Below are positions 1-6,814 of a DNA stretch of 47,184 bases, piece after piece; position 1 is the first letter of the stretch; every line of letters begins with the position of its first letter. The stretch lies in contig JAUHXV010000023.1 of the NCBI GenBank assembly GCA_030426765.1, positions 1 through 47,184 of the forward strand. The letters are read 5' to 3'. The DNA is from Bacteroidia bacterium. GTDB lineage: Bacteria; Bacteroidota; Bacteroidia; Chitinophagales; Saprospiraceae. The position numbers were made by a program, and so were the translations under genes. The notes beneath the pieces were generated by a model. It was not told the DNA's origin, did not search any database, and saw only the letters and a list, made by a program, of their open reading frames with translations.

Positions 1-179
1 TGCCTTCTATCGGCCGGGTGAGAAACTACTATATCCACCAGGTCTTTATCAAAATGGAGCGCGGTGGTTCGACGGGCCAAGCCATCAAGCGTGCTATTCG
101 GGAATTTCAGACGGGCATTGTTAAGAAGAAATCGCTTTCGACGGTGCGGATCAGTGTGGATGTGGATCCGAGTCAGTAG
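1..179 (+). CDS. priA: Primosomal protein N' (PriA), C-terminal end only
   Basis: This is the last 58 codons of a gene that begins before the window; the reading frame starts at base 3 and stops with TAG at 177-179. The tail reads IGRVRNYYIHQVFIKME at its start and SVDVDPSQ at its end. That matches the C-terminus of PriA, the replication-restart helicase, where a conserved 'RN.Y' segment precedes a final strand ending in 'DVDP'. PriA loads the replisome at stalled forks through DnaB/DnaT-type partners. The helicase motifs lie outside the window, so the call rests on this tail alone. Confidence 0.72.
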   Translation, partial: PSIGRVRNYYIHQVFIKMERGGSTGQAIKRAIREFQTGIVKKKSLSTVRISVDVDPSQ

Positions 180-191
180 TTAGCTGTGAGG

Positions 192-215
192 ATCTCCTTC
201 GCTAAAGCTACGGCG
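192..215 (-). repeat. Short dispersed repeat, copy 1 (imperfect palindrome)
   Basis: On the minus strand this 24-base stretch reads TCGCCGTAGCTT followed by TAGCGAAGGAGA. A second copy with one difference lies on the plus strand at 3830-3853. Both are intergenic and partly self-complementary (CC/GG and GC/GC pairs), as in REP-like intergenic elements. Confidence 0.6.
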
Positions 216-270
216 ATTAAAAGGTGAGCGCACTCTTCATTTTATTACTAAATTCCTGCAAACGTTGATA

Positions 271-792
271 ATGAAAAAATTCTTCTCCTTACTTTTAATT
301 GTAGTAGTTGCATTCCTCTCTATTCCCATAATTGGTTTTTGTATAGGCAAGTTCATAAATTTAATTTATGATTACGAAGCGACAAGGTTGGCGACTGGGC
401 ACAACTTTTATCCTTACAGCTTTTCCATTTTTACTGACTTAATGATTATTATATACATCATGTGGTTTGCTCGGTTTATACCTTTTTATTTTTTTGCTTA
501 CCTCTTTTTGAGGCTAATTTCTCAAGTACAAAAGGTGAGAATCCTTGTATCCTACATTGCTCTGCTGATTTGCTATTTTCTGTATGGGCTCTTTTTTTAT
601 CCAAATGATTTTTGGCGGATTAAAAGGGGCATTTTGCGAGAGGGCTATACTTTAAGAGATTGGCTGGGTTCAGAGCACAAGGATATGTATATCTCAATAG
701 CATCACTTCTTAGTCTTGTTTTATTTGTCTGGCTAATCAATCGTCAAAATCTGCTTGCTAAAGTCAAAGGAGAGCCCGACGAGCCCAAATAA
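271..792 (+). CDS. Small multi-pass membrane protein, unknown function
   Basis: I do not recognise this protein. It is 173 residues from the ATG at 271; a TTG two codons upstream (265) is a less likely start. There are about four hydrophobic segments: an N-terminal one (about residues 4-25), two between about 50 and 100, and one near 145-160 before a charged C-terminus. No catalytic motif is visible. The gene is much more AT-rich than its neighbours and uses many Phe, Ile and Tyr codons, which suggests a lineage-specific or acquired gene. It stands alone between priA and a tRNA and ends in a strong terminator. It could be a real but fast-evolving inner-membrane protein. Confidence 0.6.
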   Translation: MKKFFSLLLIVVVAFLSIPIIGFCIGKFINLIYDYEATRLATGHNFYPYSFSIFTDLMIIIYIMWFARFIPFYFFAYLFLRLISQVQKVRILVSYIALLICYFLYGLFFYPNDFWRIKRGILREGYTLRDWLGSEHKDMYISIASLLSLVLFVWLINRQNLLAKVKGEPDEPK

Positions 793-794
793 AA

Positions 795-823
795 AAGGCA
801 CGGGATTTCTCCTGTGCCTTTTC
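795..823. terminator. Bidirectional rho-independent terminator
   Basis: An inverted repeat with arms AAAGGCAC...GTGCCTTT (extended by GGGA/TCCT) is flanked by A-rich and T-rich runs. It follows the stop codon at 792 directly and can also end the minus-strand tRNA-fMet transcript. Confidence 0.75.
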
Positions 824-828
824 GGTAG

Positions 829-901
<73 letters not shown>

Positions 902-935
902 ATATGTCTTTCCGCCTTTCTTTCAGAGCGGGGAG

Positions 936-943
936 CAAATGTA
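936..943 (-). promoter_or_regulatory. -7 promoter box for tRNA-fMet
   Basis: The minus strand reads TACATTTG, a perfect match to the Bacteroidota -7 consensus TAnnTTTG, 34 bases before the mature 5' end of the tRNA. I see no clear -33 box at the usual spacing. Confidence 0.5.
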
Positions 944-975
944 TAATTAAATACGCAATTAACCTAACCGTTACA

Positions 976-1746
976 TTAGGCTGAAAGTTCCTCAGGCTTC
1001 AAACCACCCCAGTCTGCGCGCAACCGCACAATCTCATCATTGACCCACTGCTGGGACTGGCGCAACAGCGTAAAAGCCGTATCTCCCGTAAACGGCTGTC
1101 CCACAGACAGACGCACATAAGTGCGTGGTTTAGCGAGGTACCGGAAATAATGCTCCGCCATCGTAATCGAATGATCCCAATAGTCATCCGTGCTCTTATA
1201 TTCAATCGCAAACGGCACCACCGGAATACCTAACTCCGCTGCGATATCAAAAGATCCCTTCTGGAACGTCGAAGTAAGCGGCTTGGCATTCGTTTTTCCC
1301 TCCGGATAGATCATAATGGACTTGCCTTCCTGGAATGCCTTGGCAATTGCCTCCTTGGTGGCAGACCGACTGCTTTTGCTCTCTTTATTCAGGAAGATAA
1401 TCCCGGACAACTCAGCTCCCTTCCCGAGGAAGGGATAATTGCGCACATCCGCACGGCTTACGGGGTTGGCTTCCAGGTAGCCCAGGCAAACGAAAGGGTC
1501 GAGCGACGAACGATGATTGCCAACAAACAGGTAATTACGGTCCATCGGTACGGTTCCTCTCATCTCCAGTTTGTAATTCAGGAAAAAAACAAAGGATCGT
1601 GACCATAACTTCCGAACTTTCAGGCGCAACTTATATCGGTTCTTTCCGGGCCATAAGCCAAGGAGGGTCACACTGAGCCAGGCCATAATGGTAGCCAGGG
1701 TGATGAAAAACAACCTGTAGTAGCCTCTGAATTTATTGCCGGACAT
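976..1746 (-). CDS. plsC: 1-acyl-sn-glycerol-3-phosphate acyltransferase
   Basis: The 256-residue protein is an LPLAT-family acyltransferase that adds the second acyl chain to lysophosphatidic acid to give phosphatidic acid at the inner membrane. One N-terminal membrane segment spans about residues 10-32. The catalytic NHxxxxD motif is NHRSSLD (77-83), with His78 and Asp83. The substrate-binding block is YPEGKTN (147-153), a variant of the usual EGTRS. A hydrophobic IPVVPFAI strand follows, as in the family. It starts 10 bases after the thiolase stop codon and is probably co-transcribed with it. The closely related ornithine-lipid acyltransferases cannot be excluded, but length and motifs favour PlsC. 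Confidence 0.88.
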   Translation of the reverse strand: MSGNKFRGYYRLFFITLATIMAWLSVTLLGLWPGKNRYKLRLKVRKLWSRSFVFFLNYKLEMRGTVPMDRNYLFVGNHRSSLDPFVCLGYLEANPVSRADVRNYPFLGKGAELSGIIFLNKESKSSRSATKEAIAKAFQEGKSIMIYPEGKTNAKPLTSTFQKGSFDIAAELGIPVVPFAIEYKSTDDYWDHSITMAEHYFRYLAKPRTYVRLSVGQPFTGDTAFTLLRQSQQWVNDEIVRLRADWGGLKPEELSA

Positions 1747-1756
1747 CCGCTCTCAA

Positions 1757-2935
1757 TTAAACGCGCTCGATGATAATGGCTGATGCTCCACCACCTCCGT
1801 TACAAAGCGTAGCCAGACCGTATTTGCCTTTCTTCTGCTTAAGCACATGAGTAAGTGTCGTAATGATACGCGCACCGGAAGCACCCAGCGGGTGGCCGAG
1901 CGAACAAGCACCACCATTGACGTTGACTTTGTCGTGTGATACGCTTAATTCTTTTTCAAACGCCATCGTCACAACCGCAAAAGCTTCATTCACTTCGTAA
2001 AAGTCAATCTGATCTTTATTGAGGCCGGCTCGTTCAATCGCTTTCGGTGCGGCGAGTGTCGGAGCGGTGGTAAACCACATAGGATCGTGCGCCGCGTCGG
2101 CAAAAGAAACAATTTTGGCGATCGGTTTGAGTCCGTATTTCTTTACCGCTTCTTCACTCGCAAGTACCAGCGCGGAGGCGCCATCATTGATCGTGGATGC
2201 ATTGGCAGCGGTGACAGTTCCTTCTTTGCTGAACGCAGGTCTTAGCGAAGGAATTTTTTCAAACATCACCTTGTAGCATTCTTCGTCTTTATCCATGACG
2301 ATGGCCGGTCCTTTGCGCTGCGGGATTTCCACCGGTATGATTTCATCTTTAAACGAACCATCTTCAGTGGCGCGTTGAGAACGCTTGTAGGATTCTATAG
2401 CGAAGGCATCCTGCTCTTCTCTTGTGATGCTGAATTTTTCGGCTGTATTATCGGCGCTCACGCCCATCGCACACTGATTATAGACATCTGTCAAACCATC
2501 CTTTGCTAATCCGTCTACGAGTTGACCATCGCCATACTTATGCCCCCAACGTGCTCCGGGTATATAATAGGGTATATTGGACATGCTTTCCATCCCGCCT
2601 GCGACGATGATATCGGCCTGACCTAACGCGATGGTTTGGGCGCCGATCATCACAGTTTTCATCCCGGACGAACAAACTTTATTGACTGTGGTACAAGGTA
2701 CTGTGTTGGGAATGCCTGCTCCGAGGGCCGCTTGTCGGGCAGGAGCCTGACCGAGATTGGCTGAAACTACATTGCCCATGAATACTTCCTCTACCTGCTC
2801 TGCTTTTACGCCTGCAGCTTCCAGTGCACCTGTGATGGCTTTTGAGCCAAGCTCGGTTGCCGAAAAGCCTGATAAGGCACCGCCAAAGCTTCCAATAGGT
2901 GTTCTTTTTGCTGAAATAATATAAACTGGTTTCAT
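1757..2935 (-). CDS. Acetyl-CoA C-acetyltransferase (thiolase)
   Basis: The 392-residue thiolase condenses or cleaves acetyl-CoA units (acetoacetyl-CoA formation or the last step of beta-oxidation). The nucleophile is Cys88 in NKVCSSGMK. His348 lies in GHPLGASGAR and the second cysteine Cys378 in LCNGGGG, the same numbering as in well-studied biosynthetic thiolases. The start at 2935 gives MKPVYIISAKRTPIG, the standard N-terminus. A longer in-frame extension up to 3064 would run toward tRNA-Ala and has no thiolase similarity. A perfect -7 box lies 23 bases upstream. Length and GGMESMSN motif fit acetyl-CoA acetyltransferases (AtoB/PhaA type). Confidence 0.93.
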   Translation of the reverse strand: MKPVYIISAKRTPIGSFGGALSGFSATELGSKAITGALEAAGVKAEQVEEVFMGNVVSANLGQAPARQAALGAGIPNTVPCTTVNKVCSSGMKTVMIGAQTIALGQADIIVAGGMESMSNIPYYIPGARWGHKYGDGQLVDGLAKDGLTDVYNQCAMGVSADNTAEKFSITREEQDAFAIESYKRSQRATEDGSFKDEIIPVEIPQRKGPAIVMDKDEECYKVMFEKIPSLRPAFSKEGTVTAANASTINDGASALVLASEEAVKKYGLKPIAKIVSFADAAHDPMWFTTAPTLAAPKAIERAGLNKDQIDFYEVNEAFAVVTMAFEKELSVSHDKVNVNGGACSLGHPLGASGARIITTLTHVLKQKKGKYGLATLCNGGGGASAIIIERV

Positions 2936-2958
2936 ATCTGTGATTAATTTCCGGACTG

Positions 2959-2966
2959 CAAAGCTA
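2959..2966 (-). promoter_or_regulatory. -7 promoter box for the thiolase-plsC operon
   Basis: The minus strand reads TAGCTTTG, a perfect TAnnTTTG. Transcription would start about 18 bases before the ATG at 2935, which supports that start rather than the longer reading frame. Confidence 0.5.
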
Positions 2967-3018
2967 TACAAACGCTTTTTATTCCCCTTTGTTTGCCACG
3001 GAAGATCAACGGTACACA

Positions 3019-3047
3019 TTGAAAATCTCGAAAATGTTCTATTTTTG
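3019..3047 (+). promoter_or_regulatory. Promoter of tRNA-Ala
   Basis: TTG at 3019-3021 and TATTTTTG at 3040-3047 are separated by 18 bases, matching the Bacteroidota -33/-7 pattern. The predicted start lies about 26 bases before the tRNA. Confidence 0.6.
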
Positions 3048-3078
3048 TCTTCGCTTTCGGGCAAACGCCTGACGGGAT

Positions 3079-3152
3079 GGGGCTATAGCTCAGTTGGCTA
3101 GAGTGCTTGCATGGCATGCAAGAAGTCGTGGGTTCGAATCCCTCTAGCTCCA
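3079..3152 (+). tRNA. tRNA-Ala (GGC)
   Basis: A 74-base cloverleaf starts GGGGCTATAGCTCAGTTGG and ends TAGCTCCA. The anticodon loop ATGGCAT carries GGC for Ala. The acceptor stem has the G3:U70 wobble pair, the identity element read by alanyl-tRNA synthetase, whose gene is also in this window. CCA is not encoded. The last 16 bases are repeated 168 bases downstream. Confidence 0.96.
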
Positions 3153-3164
3153 CAAATCATCACG

Positions 3165-3190
3165 AAGCCACCACATGGTGGCTTTTTTGT
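3165..3190 (+). terminator. Rho-independent terminator of tRNA-Ala
   Basis: Arms AAGCCACC (3165-3172) and GGTGGCTT (3177-3184) enclose a 4-base loop and are followed by a T run. It lies 13 bases after the tRNA. Confidence 0.85.
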
Positions 3191-3332
3191 TTTCCAGACC
3201 AGACCTGCAAGCGCAGCTTGTGAAGGATGGGATGGAAAATAAAAAATAGCTCGAAGAGCTTCGGGAGGATTTGCATCTTCCCCATTTCAGGGATCGACGG
3301 AGTCAATCCCTCTAGCTCCACAAATCATCACG

Positions 3333-3358
3333 AAGCCACCACATGGTGGCTTTTTTGT
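3333..3358 (+). terminator. Duplicated copy of the tRNA-Ala terminator
   Basis: This is the identical hairpin and T run in the second 168-bp unit. It would back up the first terminator for any read-through RNA. Confidence 0.7.
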
Positions 3359-3758
3359 TTTCAAGACCAGACTTGCAAGCTCAACTTGTGAAGGATGGGA
3401 TGGAAAATAAAAAATAGCTCGAAGAGCTTCGGGAGGATTTGCATCTTCCCCATTTCAGGGATCGATGGAATGAATCTTTCTAGCCTTGCTCCAAATTTAA
3501 TTCTTCACTTAATAGCATTGAGGGCAGAACAGAGAGAGAGAAGAGCTATTTTTCAATCCATGAGTTCGATTTGGATTCCTTGCATAACCCCGAGCTAAAG
3601 CGAATGGCATTGGGTTATTTGTAAAAACCTTGAGTTTGATTTAGCATTCTTACACACCCCCCGCGAGCTAAAGCTCGGGGCATAATTTTAATATTTTAAA
3701 TTATTCTTTTAGATGGTCAAGCGCTTAAGCGCGACCTGAACTTTTTGATCTCGCTAAG

Positions 3759-3788
3759 TTCCCTTTCAAAGCATCGAAAGGCTACCAT
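3759..3788. repeat. 30-bp palindromic repeat, copy 1
   Basis: The sequence starts TTCCCTTTCAAAGCATCG and ends GCTACCAT. It recurs at 3862-3891 with a single change (C to T at position 17). The CCTTTC/GAAAGG arms can form a short hairpin. Confidence 0.8.
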
Positions 3789-3829
3789 ACATGGAATCAA
3801 ATTTCCATGGTGCCACTGATCATCCTTTG

Positions 3830-3853
3830 GTCGCCGTAGCTTCAGCGAAGGAG
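3830..3853 (+). repeat. Short dispersed repeat, copy 2
   Basis: It starts TCGCCGTAGCTTCAGCGA and ends AGGAGA; it differs by one base from the minus-strand copy at 192-215, 3.6 kb away. Confidence 0.6.
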
Positions 3854-3861
3854 ACTCTTAA

Positions 3862-3891
3862 TTCCCTTTCAAAGCATTGAAAGGCTACCAT
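3862..3891. repeat. 30-bp palindromic repeat, copy 2
   Basis: This copy lies 103 bases after copy 1 (3759-3788) with one mismatch. The REP-like element at 3830-3853 sits between the two copies. Confidence 0.8.
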
Positions 3892-3961
3892 TCACTCTTA
3901 ATCCTCACATTCCTTATCTAAATTTTATTTCAAAAAATCGTAAACAGTGTCTTTTGATTCC

Positions 3962-3989
3962 TTTGCGGCGGGTTAATTCTTTACCTTTG
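3962..3989 (+). promoter_or_regulatory. Candidate promoter of the RRM gene
   Basis: TTTG at 3962-3965 and TACCTTTG at 3982-3989 (perfect -7) are 16 bases apart, slightly short. The implied 5' leader is about 80 bases, long for this window, as is common for cold-regulated RNA-binding protein genes. Confidence 0.45.
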
Positions 3990-4076
3990 TCATCACAACG
4001 AACACAAAGACTATTTTTATCATCTGGTCATTGTGTTCACACGATTTTATATTAAAACCTTTTATTTACTCCCTCC

Positions 4077-4493
4077 ATGAAGCTTTTTGTTGCCCGCCTC
4101 CCCCAAAGCGCAACCTCAGAATCCCTCAGATCATTGTTCGAAATCCATGGCGAAGTCAAAGAATCAAAAGTCATTTTTGATCGCGAAACCGGCAATTCAA
4201 AAGGATACGCCTTTATAGAAATGCCTTCCGCTGAAGCTGCCCAGATGGCGATTGAAAAACTCGACGGACACCCACTGGATGGCAGGAATATCATGGTCAA
4301 AGTTTCAGATCCTTCTCCGGATAAAAAACAGGATCAGCAGCCTTTCCGAAAACCTTATCCAAAAAAATGGGATACCGAAAACTCGGGCAACCGCTTTGGC
4401 ACGCCTTTTCCAAGAGATGACCACGATCATGGGGAGAACCGTCTTCACAACACGAAAAACCTACGGCCGAGAAGAAAAAGAATTCAGCCCTGA
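4077..4493 (+). CDS. RRM-domain RNA-binding protein
   Basis: The 138-residue protein has a single RNA recognition motif (residues 2-77) and a disordered, basic tail. RNP2 is KLFVARLP (2-9) and RNP1 is SKGYAFIEM (41-49), with the aromatic residues that stack on RNA bases. The tail (about 78-138) is rich in Lys, Arg, Pro and Asn and ends in RPRRKRIQP, giving extra nucleic-acid affinity. Small single-RRM proteins are abundant in Bacteroidota, where they act as general RNA-binding or chaperone proteins. The gene is monocistronic and runs head-on into the next gene, ending 21 bases from its stop. RNA targets cannot be inferred. Confidence 0.88.
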   Translation: MKLFVARLPQSATSESLRSLFEIHGEVKESKVIFDRETGNSKGYAFIEMPSAEAAQMAIEKLDGHPLDGRNIMVKVSDPSPDKKQDQQPFRKPYPKKWDTENSGNRFGTPFPRDDHDHGENRLHNTKNLRPRRKRIQP

Positions 4494-4514
4494 CAGAGTT
4501 TTACGAAGCAGATT

Positions 4515-5933
4515 TTATTTTCCTTTTCCCTGCACCAGAATCAACGCGGTGTAGAAGAGAATTTTGATATCCAGGCTGATCGACATGTTTTCGATATACA
4601 GAATATCAAATTTCAAACGCTGCAACATCTGTTCAATATTGCTCGCATAGCCATATTTGACCTGGCCCCATGAAGTGATACCCGGCCTGACTTTCAGGAG
4701 ATGTTTGTAGTGCGGTGCTTCCTTCATGATCTGATCGATAAAATACTGCCGCTCGGGTCGCGGACCAACAAGTGACATCTCTCCTATCAGTACATTCCAG
4801 AGTTGAGGCAACTCATCAAGTCGCCATTTACGCATCACGGCGCCCCACTTTGTGCATCGATCATCTCCGTCGAATGAAAGCTGTGGAATATCCTGCTCGG
4901 CATCCAGGTACATGGATCTGAACTTGTAAATCATAAAGGGTTTACCATTCAAGCCAACACGCTCCTGCGAATAGAAGATCGGCCCTTTGGAAGAGAGCCT
5001 CACACGCAAAGCGATGTACAAAAACAAAGGCAGCAGCACAATCAGACCGATCAAACTCACCAGGATATCCATCAATCGCTTAACGAGTTTTTCCCAGTTG
5101 AGCATCAGTCCCTGACGGATCTCAATTAATACCGCTCCATACAGATAGTTCATCTTGACAGTACCCAGCAGGATATCATACATGTCCGGGATGATCTTTA
5201 CAAGGACTTCTTCTTTGTAATCAAATAAAATATCCAGAATGCCCTTCAGTTTATCGTGTTCTGACGTTTCAATAGCGATCAATGCTTCCTCCACATCTTT
5301 GCTCTCAATGATGCTTGCCAGTTGGGCGATTGATCCCAGCTTCGGCAGATGTCCTTCCAGTGCATTATTAGCTTTCTTTTCGCTTCCGATAAATCCGATG
5401 ATCTGATTACCCAGGCTTTTCTTACTGGAGCTGATCTCTTCATACAGTTCAAGCGCTTTTTTATTGCCCCCGATGATGATCGTGGTGTATGCAATTTTTC
5501 CGGAGCGCAGTTTTCTACTGGCGATGGTGAGGATGATCATCCGGACTATAGCGGTAATGCTGAAATGCAGAATCAGAAGTCTGAAAAATGCAACCGCATA
5601 GCCGGAGGCATCAAAGTTGTAATCATCCAGGAGCAAGGTGAAAAAAATAATCACTACGCCCGACAGTGACAAAAAGAAGGTTCGAACCAATGTTGTCAAT
5701 CTGGATAAACGGTAGATATCCCGATAGCGGTCAAATATCCAGTAAAAGATAACCCAGGCAATAGGGATGATCAACAGCCCATACCAAAAGTTAGAATCAT
5801 CAAAAACGCCGCTCCCCAGTGTTTTCCCTTCACCCTGCGCGCGCAGGTAATAAAACCACGCCCAGGCCGCCATCGCTGAAAAAAAATCAGCACATCCATA
5901 CAGAAACATGTGAAACCGGCGAAGTTTTTTCAT
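4515..5933 (-). CDS. Polyprenyl-phosphate sugar-1-phosphate transferase (WbaP/WcaJ type)
   Basis: The 472-residue membrane enzyme transfers a sugar-1-phosphate from a nucleotide sugar to undecaprenyl phosphate, the first step of exopolysaccharide or O-antigen assembly. Four or five N-terminal membrane segments (about 10-135) precede a CoA-binding-like domain with IIIGGNKKA (152-160). The catalytic domain begins at the KRLMDILVSLIGLIV membrane helix (285-299). It contains KFRSM (337-341), RKWRLDELPQLWNVL (368-382) and LVGPRPE (388-394), the signature blocks of the bacterial sugar transferase family. It is the last gene of the run alaS, oxidoreductase, lipoprotein, and starts 5 bases after the lipoprotein stop. 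The sugar cannot be predicted. Confidence 0.9.
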   Translation of the reverse strand: MKKLRRFHMFLYGCADFFSAMAAWAWFYYLRAQGEGKTLGSGVFDDSNFWYGLLIIPIAWVIFYWIFDRYRDIYRLSRLTTLVRTFFLSLSGVVIIFFTLLLDDYNFDASGYAVAFFRLLILHFSITAIVRMIILTIASRKLRSGKIAYTTIIIGGNKKALELYEEISSSKKSLGNQIIGFIGSEKKANNALEGHLPKLGSIAQLASIIESKDVEEALIAIETSEHDKLKGILDILFDYKEEVLVKIIPDMYDILLGTVKMNYLYGAVLIEIRQGLMLNWEKLVKRLMDILVSLIGLIVLLPLFLYIALRVRLSSKGPIFYSQERVGLNGKPFMIYKFRSMYLDAEQDIPQLSFDGDDRCTKWGAVMRKWRLDELPQLWNVLIGEMSLVGPRPERQYFIDQIMKEAPHYKHLLKVRPGITSWGQVKYGYASNIEQMLQRLKFDILYIENMSISLDIKILFYTALILVQGKGK

Positions 5934-5938
5934 ACGGA

Positions 5939-6814
5939 TTACAGGTGGACCACTTTTAGGTTATCAAAATAGATTTGAAACTCAGGTTTTGTCGCTGTGG
6001 GCGGATACAAGGATCTGAACAATATCTTATACGACTGGAGATCCGACGCGACGACAAAATCCGTCAAGTCCAGGTACAGCATATTCCAATCGTCTGAAGG
6101 GTTGACGAGATAAAAGAAGTTTGAAAAACTCTCTCCCTGCAGGTTGGTACCCAAGAGCCCAATACTCATTTCCACTTCATTCTTATAGCGCATCTCCAGA
6201 TAGATACGTTTCCCATCAGTGGGCAGGTCAGTCATCGGCAGGGCATGTCCGACTTCAATAAAATTTGCTTCTGCAGACATCGTGATTTTTCCGGCATACA
6301 TGCCTTCGAACGCATCCTCGGTGGTTCGAACCATCTCGCTGGCCTCCACCGTATCGCGATTGTCCGTAAACGGATTATCAAATTCGAAGTCCGCCATGAA
6401 TGAAAAATTACAGGAAGACAAATAGGACGTGGCGGGCATTATTTCATAAACACCCTTAGGCGATACATCAAGATCAACTGAATACGCATTGAACATCGGA
6501 TAGGGAATAGCATCTGCCAGAATACCATTGTTGCGAATACCCGGCCTGAAATCAAATCGCGTTTCTCCGGATTCGAGATAATACACATTGGTCGGAGGCG
6601 TGAAAGCGCCAAGAAGTGCATTATTCGCATACACCCATACTTCTGTGATCCGATTGTTAGCCGTGCCTTGACCGGGTTCAACCGTAAAAGTAAAAGGCTG
6701 TAGTTCAAGGACTACCGGCGGAATCTCATCTTCCTCAAAGAGTGAGCAGCCGGATAGCGATACCAATAGAAGCATCGCCCATATAGTTGGAAGGGAATTT
6801 CGTTTATTGGCCAT
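5939..6814 (-). CDS. Lipoprotein of unknown function
   Basis: The 291-residue protein has a lipoprotein signal: a basic N-terminus, a hydrophobic core and the lipobox LSGC with the lipidated Cys at residue 23. The mature part is predicted mostly beta, with TVEPGQGTANNRITEVWVYAN suggesting an immunoglobulin-like fold and a later jelly-roll-like segment ending in QIYFDNLKVVHL, typical of carbohydrate-binding-like domains. No catalytic motif is seen. Its first bases overlap the end of the oxidoreductase gene by 11 bases, and the sugar-phosphate transferase follows 5 bases later, so a role linked to surface polysaccharide is possible but unproven. Confidence 0.8.
   Translation of the reverse strand: MANKRNSLPTIWAMLLLVSLSGCSLFEEDEIPPVVLELQPFTFTVEPGQGTANNRITEVWVYANNALLGAFTPPTNVYYLESGETRFDFRPGIRNNGILADAIPYPMFNAYSVDLDVSPKGVYEIMPATSYLSSCNFSFMADFEFDNPFTDNRDTVEASEMVRTTEDAFEGMYAGKITMSAEANFIEVGHALPMTDLPTDGKRIYLEMRYKNEVEMSIGLLGTNLQGESFSNFFYLVNPSDDWNMLYLDLTDFVVASDLQSYKILFRSLYPPTATKPEFQIYFDNLKVVHL

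Larger units (their letters stand above)
3137..3472 (+). repeat. Tandem duplication, two 168-bp units starting in the tRNA-Ala 3' end
   Basis: Unit 1 is 3137-3304 and unit 2 is 3305-3472; I count seven differences between them. Each unit begins with AATCCCTCTAGCTCCACA, the T-arm and acceptor 3' strand of tRNA-Ala plus two flanking bases, and carries the tRNA terminator. Each also holds further hairpins (GCTC-GAA-GAGC; GGGAGGAT-TTGC-ATCTTCCC). A third, decayed start of the unit (AATCTTTCTAGCCTTGCTCC) follows at 3473-3492. Unit 2 has no complete tRNA. No protein is credible here. Confidence 0.92.
3473..4076. repeat. Non-coding island of decayed direct repeats and palindromes
   Basis: No gene is supported in this stretch. 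A diverged direct repeat of about 40 bases starts TGAGTTCGATTT at 3561 and TGAGTTTGATTT at 3631. A 30-base repeat is found at 3759-3788 and 3862-3891 with one mismatch, each containing CCTTTC...GAAAGG. A REP-like element lies at 3830-3853 (see 192-215). Hairpins include GAGCTAAAGCTC near 3667, GCGCTTAAGCGC at 3721-3732 and ATGGAA...TTCCAT near 3790. The last 90 bases hold the promoter and 5' leader of the RRM gene. Confidence 0.75.

Noticed and set aside
2936..3064. 43-residue N-terminal extension of the thiolase
   Set aside because: It runs through the tRNA-Ala promoter region, where the thiolase's own -7 box also lies, and is not thiolase-like.
3137..3472. CRISPR-like or insertion-sequence interpretation of the tandem repeats
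   Set aside because: There are only two full units of 168 bp with no spacers, no terminal inverted repeats and no transposase frame.
3395..3598. 67-codon open frame in the repeat island
   Set aside because: It runs through the duplicated unit and decayed repeats and has no protein-like pattern or promoter.
4252..4554. 100-codon frame overlapping the RRM gene end
   Set aside because: It is out of frame with the RRM gene and has no recognisable protein features; the overlapping RRM frame has clear RNP motifs.
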